From Acanthochromis polyacanthus (taxonomy: Eukaryota; Chordata; Actinopteri; Pomacentridae), in the NCBI RefSeq assembly GCF_021347895.1, contig NC_067113.1, positions 8,723,489-8,787,488 of the forward strand: a stretch of DNA of 64,000 nucleotides, written 5' to 3'. The notes beneath the pieces were generated by a model. That model was not told the DNA's origin. It made no database searches and saw only the letters and a program-made list of their open reading frames with translations. The position numbers and the translations under genes were made by a program. Below, piece by piece: positions 39,401-48,242 of this stretch; position 1 is the stretch's first letter; each line of letters opens with the position of its first letter.

Positions 39401-42400
39401 AGTCACTGCAGGTAGAATCGACATCTAGAACAAAAAGCAAAACACCTTCAGGGACAGGCTGGTACTATGAAGCTATTATTTCTAAGTTTCATACGTTACA
39501 TAGATTGCTAAGCCTTAACTGACAACTGATGGTATATTTCATCATTTTCCACTATCAATTAGAACACCGACATTAAACATCTTTGGCAACATTGGTAACA
39601 ACCAGAGGTGATGACTGAGTAGTCCTGGCATGTGTATATAATGTACACAATAATCAAATATAAATTTGAGTGATAAAGTGTGTCCAAACTTTTGACTGGT
39701 AGTGTAAACATGCCAGGATGACTCAGCGTCACAAACCCTGGTTGTTAAGAAGTAATGCTCATCGTAAAGTTATGCCACAGATCTAGTAAAACACAGAAGG
39801 GTTAATTTTGCCACTTTTCTCACAGTCAAGAATCATATCAAATGATCACTTACATACACTGCCTGGCCAGAAAACAGTCACCACCCAGATTTAACTAAAC
39901 CAAAAGGTAAGGTCCTTCCATTGGATAATTACTGCAGTGATGAATAGGTTTCAGCTGCAACAACTTCTTTAACCCTAGCTGATGCAGTGAGGAGCTTCTC
40001 ATTTCTTAAATAACCATGTTGGAAGACATATCCTGTGGTCATGGAAAGGATGTTAATCTGTCTCAGAAGGGTCAAATTATTGGCATGCATCAAGCAAAGA
40101 AAACAACTAATGAGATTTCTGGAACTACTAAAATCAGGTTAAGAGTCGTCCAACGCATTATTAAAACCTGAAGGATAGTGGAGAACCATCATCTTCTAGG
40201 AACAAAAGTGGTCTGATGAGTCCAGATTTACCCCGTTCCAGAGTGATGGGGGCATCAGGGTAAGAAGAGAGGCAGGTGAAGTGATGCCCTCATCATGTCT
40301 AGTGTCTACCAGCCTGTGGGGGTTAGGGTTATGATCTGGGGTTGGTCAGGTTCAGCAACGTTATGTTCCCAAAGAATGAGGTCAGCTGATATCTGAAGAT
40401 ACTGAATGACCAGGCCTTTACATCAAAGGAGTTTTTCTTCCTGATGACATGGACATGTTCCAAGATGACGATGTCAGGATTCATGGGGTTCACATTGAGA
40501 ATGAGTGGATCAGAGAGCATGAGATGGATTGTCCTCCAGAGTCCAGACCTCAGTCCCACTGAGAATCTTTGGGATGTTCTGGAGAAGACTTTGTGCAGCG
40601 GTCCGACTCTCCCATCATCAATATAAGAGCTTTTTAATGTTTTTAATCTTTTTAATTAATTCATCTTTGGACAAAAATAAACGCAGTGACACTGCAGAAG
40701 CTTATTGAAACCCAGCGAATCAGTGCCATACTCAAAGCTAAAGGCGATCCAACAAAATATTAGAGTGTGCGACTTTTTTTTGGCCAGGCAGTGTATACTT
40801 AGAGAAATAATTCTTGGTTAAATTGCAGTAAAAAAAAGATTGATTTAGTAAAGCAGTATTGAAAATAATAATTTGACAACATTTACACAAATACCATAAC
40901 TGAGACTGTCATTTTAAAATATGTATACAACATGACCTGGTCAGGAAAAAACCTTTGTTCCATGTAAATAAAAAGCTGAGTTAACACAAACCAAGTACGA
41001 AACATCCAAAACATAATCTCAAACAGAAATTTTAAAATGCCAGCCAAAAAAAAGAGAAAATAATCACAAAACAATAAATGTCAAGCATAAAACCTGTGCC
41101 TAAAAAGAGCTTTGTATGCCATGTGCAATAATTTGTTTAAACTCAAGTTTGATGATATGAGAATCACCCAGACTCCTATCTGTCCAATATTCATTTACTG
41201 AAGTACGATTTCAGTCAAGGAGCTTCTCTGAGATTGACTGCAGTGTACAATGCTTCCCCTATTATCACTTCTTCCTTCCAGCTCCATCAATAAGGCTTTA
41301 TCTGCTGAGTAGTTATTTTCAGAAATTGGACTGTGTGAAAGGAGTGACAGTCAAGAAAAATGTAATCAATGTCCAGTAAATTCCTTCAAAATCATTGTCT
41401 ACAAAATGAGTTGCCAGCATTTACATCTAACTATATGCAAAGCACTCCACTGATGTAAAAGGTGGGAAAAAATGTACACAAACCTTTTGCATAATACAAC
41501 AGCACAACAAAGTACAGCCTCCATGCCATAAAATGTTTCATTTGATTGCACTGAATGTACCAACTCTGGGTGAACACAATAAACTGACAACTCAGTATGT
41601 TTACTACAGAAAAAAAGATAAATGACTGAGACTTAAATCCCCACTGCAGTTGGTTCTGAAAATAGAAATGCTTGCTCTCTGATTGCTGGGGTGACCATGG
41701 CTCTATCTTCAGCTCTGCTCTCACCTCCAGGCTGGGAGGCCTGTAGCACCACACGGATAAGTTGGGGCACGTCAAAGTAAGCGGCGTAGTGCAGGGCCCT
41801 CATGTTAGTCCAACGTGAGCGAAGATTGGGATCAGCACCCAAGGCAAGAAGCCGGTGGGCAAAGCTGGCTGCTGTCTCTGCATCACCTGGACAACAGAGA
41901 AGTGTGCGTACCTGAGTGTTTGGAGGGGTGTGGTGGCAGTTTTCCAGCTCTGAAGATTTTCACGGCAAAAACTCAAAATCTTACCAAGTCTTTTTGTCTT
42001 TTTTTAGTCTAAATGTCTCATCCCACTTGATTTAGGAGAAATTCAGCATAGTCCCTCCATCTTGCATTTCAGCAAGATGGAGGGACTTGTTTTAAGACAA
42101 TGCATCTTAAATATCTTGATAAGTCAAACAATCTTGAAATTGTCTAATTTTAACCCTCCTGTTGTCCTGCGGGTAAAATTGACTCGTTTTAAAGTTTAAA
42201 TATGTGGAAAAAATATATATATTTCATGGTGAAAACTTCCACAGTTTCCAATTTTTGGGGGAAATTTTTCAACATTTTTTGGTGGAAAAAAAGAAATGTT
42301 AAAAATGTTTCTTAAGAACATTCACAAAAAAAAATCAATCAAAAACCAGTGAATTTTGCTGGATTTTGGTTGATTTTTTTGTGAATGTTCTTAAAGAAAA

Positions 42401-45400
42401 TATTACAAGTTTGACAGACATATATGGAATCAATTCAGATATTTTTAGGATTTTTTGGAAGATGTTTACTCATTTTTTTGAAAATATTTACAATCTTTAG
42501 ATTTTTGTCAAATTTGGGGATTTTTTTAAAATAAAACTTTTAAGGGAAACTTTTAAGGATTTTTTTCCTTAAGATTTTGGAAATTTTCATAAATTTGAGG
42601 AATTTTTTTGATGAATTTTTGGATTTTTTTCAGCCAATATTTTTTGGTGACTGTAAATGAAGACAACAGGAGGGTTAAGACAACTAAGCTTGGCAATCCT
42701 GGTAAAATATATCTTAAAATAAGCTTTACCAGCTAATTTTGAGATCTCAATATTCTAAATATCATTTCTTATTTCAAGAAATTTTACCAACCCATTTTTC
42801 ATTTGTTCTATTGACAGATTCTTTCACTTATTTCAAGGTAGAAGTTCTTTGAAATAAGTTTTTTTTTTCTTGTTTTGAGAGGGACATTTTTTTCCCAGTT
42901 GTTTAAGTAGTGGTTGATGAATAGCAGTGCTTACAAAGTATACAGAATTCTGTGCAGTGGTTTGAGTAGCAACATAAACTAACACATAGATGTGTCTTTA
43001 CTGTGCAGCTGAGAATATTAGTTCTTCACCTATGTAGATACTAACCAATGCCTGGAGCCCCGGCCTTGCAGCAGTAGTGCAGGAGGCTCATATCTGTCAG
43101 ACCGTCTCGATCGTTCACACCACAGCCTCTCTTTAGGATCTGTGCAAAGACAAGATATGCAGTGTGTCACTAAGGACCTGGTGTCACTGCGCAGAAATAT
43201 TACATAATAGGCTATAAAGTGAAACATGGGGGCATTGATCTGATGACTGACAAGCAAGCTGGGCCTCTCATAACTCTACTCATCTTTAAATTTGGACAAG
43301 AATTGTTGCGTAAACTGACATTGAAACGAGGCATTATTTCTCAAGGGTAGCAGTTACGAAGTGAGAGAAAATAATCGCCTGCTTGTACCCTTGAGATGAG
43401 GGCTTCCCTGCACAATTTACTGCATTGCAGTTACTCTGTATAACTCTGTGCAGAGGTGGTTTGGGAGTGGATTAGCAGGGACTTCTTTAACAAAACACAG
43501 TTTTGCTTTATTCTTAAGTATTGTCACGCTTTCCATTATATCATTGCTATGACGAAAATAAAAGCATTAAAGGACAGAGAGGGGATTGAACTGAGGCAAT
43601 GAAATTTGGCAGTATCAAAGCATCTGGACAGTTAAAAAAATTCAAGTGTGTCACCTCATTGCCAATGAGGCTGATGTTCTTCTGAACCTGGGGCACCCAC
43701 TGCCTGAGGACAGCAAACAGCTCTGGTATGGTGGTGCTGGGATCCAGAAGAACCTCCCTGCACTGCGGCTCGCTGGGGTCAAAGAAGGAGAACTCTGGAG
43801 GTGGTGAAGGAGACAAAAATAACACATGCTAAGTGTAATGATGAGAATGAATCTTAAGTTTTTGTTTCTTTGTGTCCTGTATGTGCATGTGAAGAGAGCA
43901 TGTGTAAATCCCTGCAGCAGACATTCATTAACTTTCTGCAACAGTATGCACAATAGATTCAGTCAAATTACTAATCTTGGGAAATGCCCTTGCAGTGTTT
44001 GCAGAGGCAAATGAAGTCAGATGTGACAGTGGATGGCATGCCATGAACCAAATGAAGCTTTAGAGAACCTGACTGAGACTGAAATCAAACGGCATTCAAT
44101 GTCGAAGGCTGAGGCGAACACTTACTGTATAATTTAAGCAGCATCAAACCTACTGTATTTGCTTTACTGAAAATGAAAGGAGCCAGCTTAAGGGCCCTTT
44201 ATGGTGATTAATAACCACATGCTTTGATTTATAATATTGTGTGATGAATACCAGAATGCCATTCAGTTGCAGCACTGATATGTTTCTTGCTTTGCAATTT
44301 GTGGCTACATGAGTTACAGTCAAAGTGTAACTAACAAATTCATTCAATATTTGAAATGTCATAGTCATCACGTTGTGTCAAATTAAGCCGCTAAATGGAT
44401 CATACATTTTTTTAAAGCAAAAAACTAATGCTTTTCATGTTCATTATGATCATGTCATTACAAATTCCATAATTATTTATTATGGAAACCATCACTTAAT
44501 AATAAAAAATGACTGGATATCACTAAAATGTCAACTAAATAACAGTCTGAATTTAATACCAACCACCTTCTAATTAGCTAAACGAAAATATGAGCTGATT
44601 CAGAAACAGTTTGGATTTTGTTCTTTTTATTATGTTGAGATAATCATGACAGACATTTCTTTTTCAGCAATATATAGAATTTTATATGGAAAGTAACAAA
44701 TATCTGCAAAATCACTTTCCACTAAGTTCCCCGTTACAAAACCACCTCTCCAGGAAGTGTGTTAATTCCAGATCACATGACCTGCTCCACATGATGTCAT
44801 TTCCTCCTGAAGAAAAGACTGGCAAGACTCCAAGGATTTCTGAGTGATTTAATATAAAGTAGTCAACAAGTTTACTACAATATCTTTATAAATAACTTTC
44901 AATTTAACTCAATATTAATAAGCTGTGTAGATAATCGATAGAATTTAAAATGATCATTGAAAGGCAGACAACACCCGTCACAGAAAAAGCCCTGTATGGT
45001 TCAAAAATATTACAGAAAAAATATACATTTATGTAAATTGAAGTAGTTTCCTCATTTTTCAAAGTGAAGTGTGCATTTGAAAGGCAACGTTTTTATACCT
45101 GACCTGCTGATGGGTCATCACAATGAGTTTAGGTAAGGATATAATGTTAATTCCACTACAAGAAACTTCATGTCTGCAAATTAGTGGGGAAAAAACTGTG
45201 CATGTATCTGTATCAGCAATTGGCCAAAATGAGTCAGGAAATGGCATATCTAATGTCTGCAAAATCTAATATCATGTATCACCAAGTCAGGATCATCATC
45301 ATTATCTCAGATGGGACTACTGCTGTTTGACTCGCTTTGAATACTGCAATTATCAAGGGCTCTGTTATCATAACTCACGAACCAAATGTTCAGTGTGTCA

Positions 45401-48210
45401 TCAGCTGATCATTATTACTTCAACCACACGATCAGAGACGCAGTGGAAACCTTATTCTTTCTCTGTCTACAATGAGTTTGTCTGAAATGTCACACCGGGT
45501 GCAGGTACTGAATGTGTGCATATGTGGATCCTCACCACAGTCACTGGGCATCGGTGCAGAGGCCACCTGGTGGATAACCGGCCGCTGATGAGAAGAGAGT
45601 CTTGTGTGACAGCCCAGGACAGCGTCCCCTTCAGCAGGCTCTGAAACATCCTCCTTTGTCATCTCCCCCTCAGGGCCGGTGACTGGAACAATATTAGAAA
45701 GCCTATTCTGAGAACACAAGTAGGTCTGATCTCTCAATAAGGCTGCACTGAAACATTCAGTCAGAGTGCCATGAAGAATCTAAGTGCATCACTAGAACCT
45801 GAACCATGTACGCCCCGTAGAATATAACTGCAGAATTAACAAATTGCAAATGAAGTGGTATGTTTTGTTCTCTGGCATTTACACAAAATATGTGACCATG
45901 TGTTGTATGGTATAGAACCACAGACAGGTATCCAAGTGTTTAGACAGTGACAATTTTCACAAGTGTGCTTCTGTACAGCACCAGAATGGATTAGAAATGG
46001 AGAAATCAAGATGTTATTGAGTTTTGCATGTTTAGCTCACATTCAAAGGTTTTATCGAAAACATTTCATCAACCATTTAGAACCTGTGACCAGTTTATAT
46101 TTACATAGTCCCTCCAAAATGCATTAATTATAGACATGAGGATCATTTTTAATGCTCAGATACAAATCTTTGCAGCCAATAGGTGCCTGAAGTGCAAAAC
46201 CCATGGTCATGACCAAATGCTTTAATGCAGCTGCCTTCAGGCGCTGCTTGTTTGAGTCTCTGTCCTCAGGTTAGTCTTTGGTGAATGAAAAGCAGCTCAG
46301 TTGGGTTCAGGTCAGATGGTTGTCATTTCACAATGTTCCATTTCTGTGCATGAAGATGCTCTTGGGTTGTCTTCACGGTCAGTTTTGAGTCATCGTCCAT
46401 CTGGACTGTGAAGCACCATCCTAATAGAAACACAGCATCTGACTGAAGCAGAACTCAAGCTTTACACTCATTCATTCTGCTTCTTCCATCAGTGGAGACA
46501 TTATAATGACTCATTTCCACTGACATCCACACACACTTCCTTCACCTCTCCAAAGCTCAGTTTTCTCTGTCCAAAGAATCTTGTTCCAAGAGCTGGACAG
46601 GATGTTATAGATCTTTCCTGGCTAAGTTTTACCTGGCCTCATGTGGTAAACTTTCCGTATTTAAACTCATGAAGATGTCTCTTGATTGTAGATTTTGACA
46701 ATTCAGTCATACACTTTACTTGTCTTCCTTAATGTTCCTGAGCTTTTTAAGAATACATCAGATGCTTAATTTGGACTTTCCTAAAGGTTCTGCCCCTCCT
46801 CTAATAGGTCACTGTTCCTTTCCAGCCTAATGACAGACTCCTTCACTTGCATGAACATCACTTTGGACTTAACATTGAGCGTTCCCATGAACAGCTAAAT
46901 TCAAATTCACCACTTGGAATCATCTCCATAAATTTAATTTCTTTAACTTGTCATAGAAAAATTAGCAAGCATTTGGTCATGAAACTGCTCATTAATAAAT
47001 TATCCAATTATTTATAATAAATGGAAAAAAAATGTCTAATTCCTAAATGGTTAATGCCATATTTAGTTGAAACTCTTGAACTAAGGCTGAAAGTCTAGAC
47101 TGTCATCTAAACAATCACATCTTGATTTCAGGTCCATTACAAACGGCTGACAATTATAAATAACCTGTCAAATCAATAAGATAATATAAGACCAGAGATG
47201 AACGATTAATCAATTTCAAACTGAAAACACAATTAACCAGTTGTAAAAGCCTGCAATTCTGAATGTGCACGATGAACCGCAGGTCTCTTTAAGGGGTTAA
47301 ACTATCAATGGTTTTACAAATGCAGGCTCACGGCTGTGGTTCAGGAGGAAGAATAAGTCGTCCACTAATTTCAAGGCTGCTTATTCAATGCTGGGCAGCT
47401 GCATACGACCGAAACTACTGATATGGTGGGCGAGGAGGACCGTAGTTTCTTAGCTACCATTAGCGTTCAAATGGGTCAAGAGAAACCCGCTGAACAGTGT
47501 TCTGTAGAACCGAGCTAAGGTAAAAGATGCTATATAAACTGTGAACCATTTACATTTACTCATGGTCACATCAGAATTAGCCCAATTTATTTATTTATTA
47601 TATCGTAGATTGTTTAGATGCTGCTCCTGATTAATAAGTGGATTTCAATCCCAGAGAACCTTCAATTTGTTCTGGTTTTATTATTTATTATTGATTAATG
47701 TATTTTAACTTAGAAAGTTTTTGTGATAATTCAATGTTCAATTCCAATTAAAAACATTCAGTAAATGTCAAAGTTCTCACACTAGTATTAGATTGTAAAG
47801 AATCTAACATTCTGATGGTATCTCATGTGGAAACGTTTGAGGACATTATTTCATTTATGTTAGACAGTGAATATTGAACTGAAGCAGGATTTTAAAAAAT
47901 ATTTCAGAAATCAAATCACCAAGAAAGATTATAATTGGATATTTTCCTGAAATCGTTCAGCCCTATGTGAATACAGGATTACACTACATTTTGAGAACAT
48001 CTACATTTCACTATAAACTAAGCGTCTACTGTCTGAAAACAAAGCTGAAGTGAAGGGTTTTAGTTTTCCTGCAGTAGACTTTAATCCAAAGGGACAGATT
48101 TTTAGGGAACATAAGATAAACTACCAGCCAATTTTTAAATATAGACTTTGTCAAAGGAACACAGGAGGCAGTGAAAAAGGAACAACACATAAGGGTCTGA
48201 ACTAGAAGCA

Positions 48211-48242
<32 letters not shown>

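Noticed and set aside
45432..45737. Longer clip4 start within the open frame beginning [10 protein letters not shown]
   Set aside because: That part lies upstream of a good acceptor (TTGTTCCAG at 45683), so it is intronic; the in-frame extension through exon 48302-48359 explains the open frame better.
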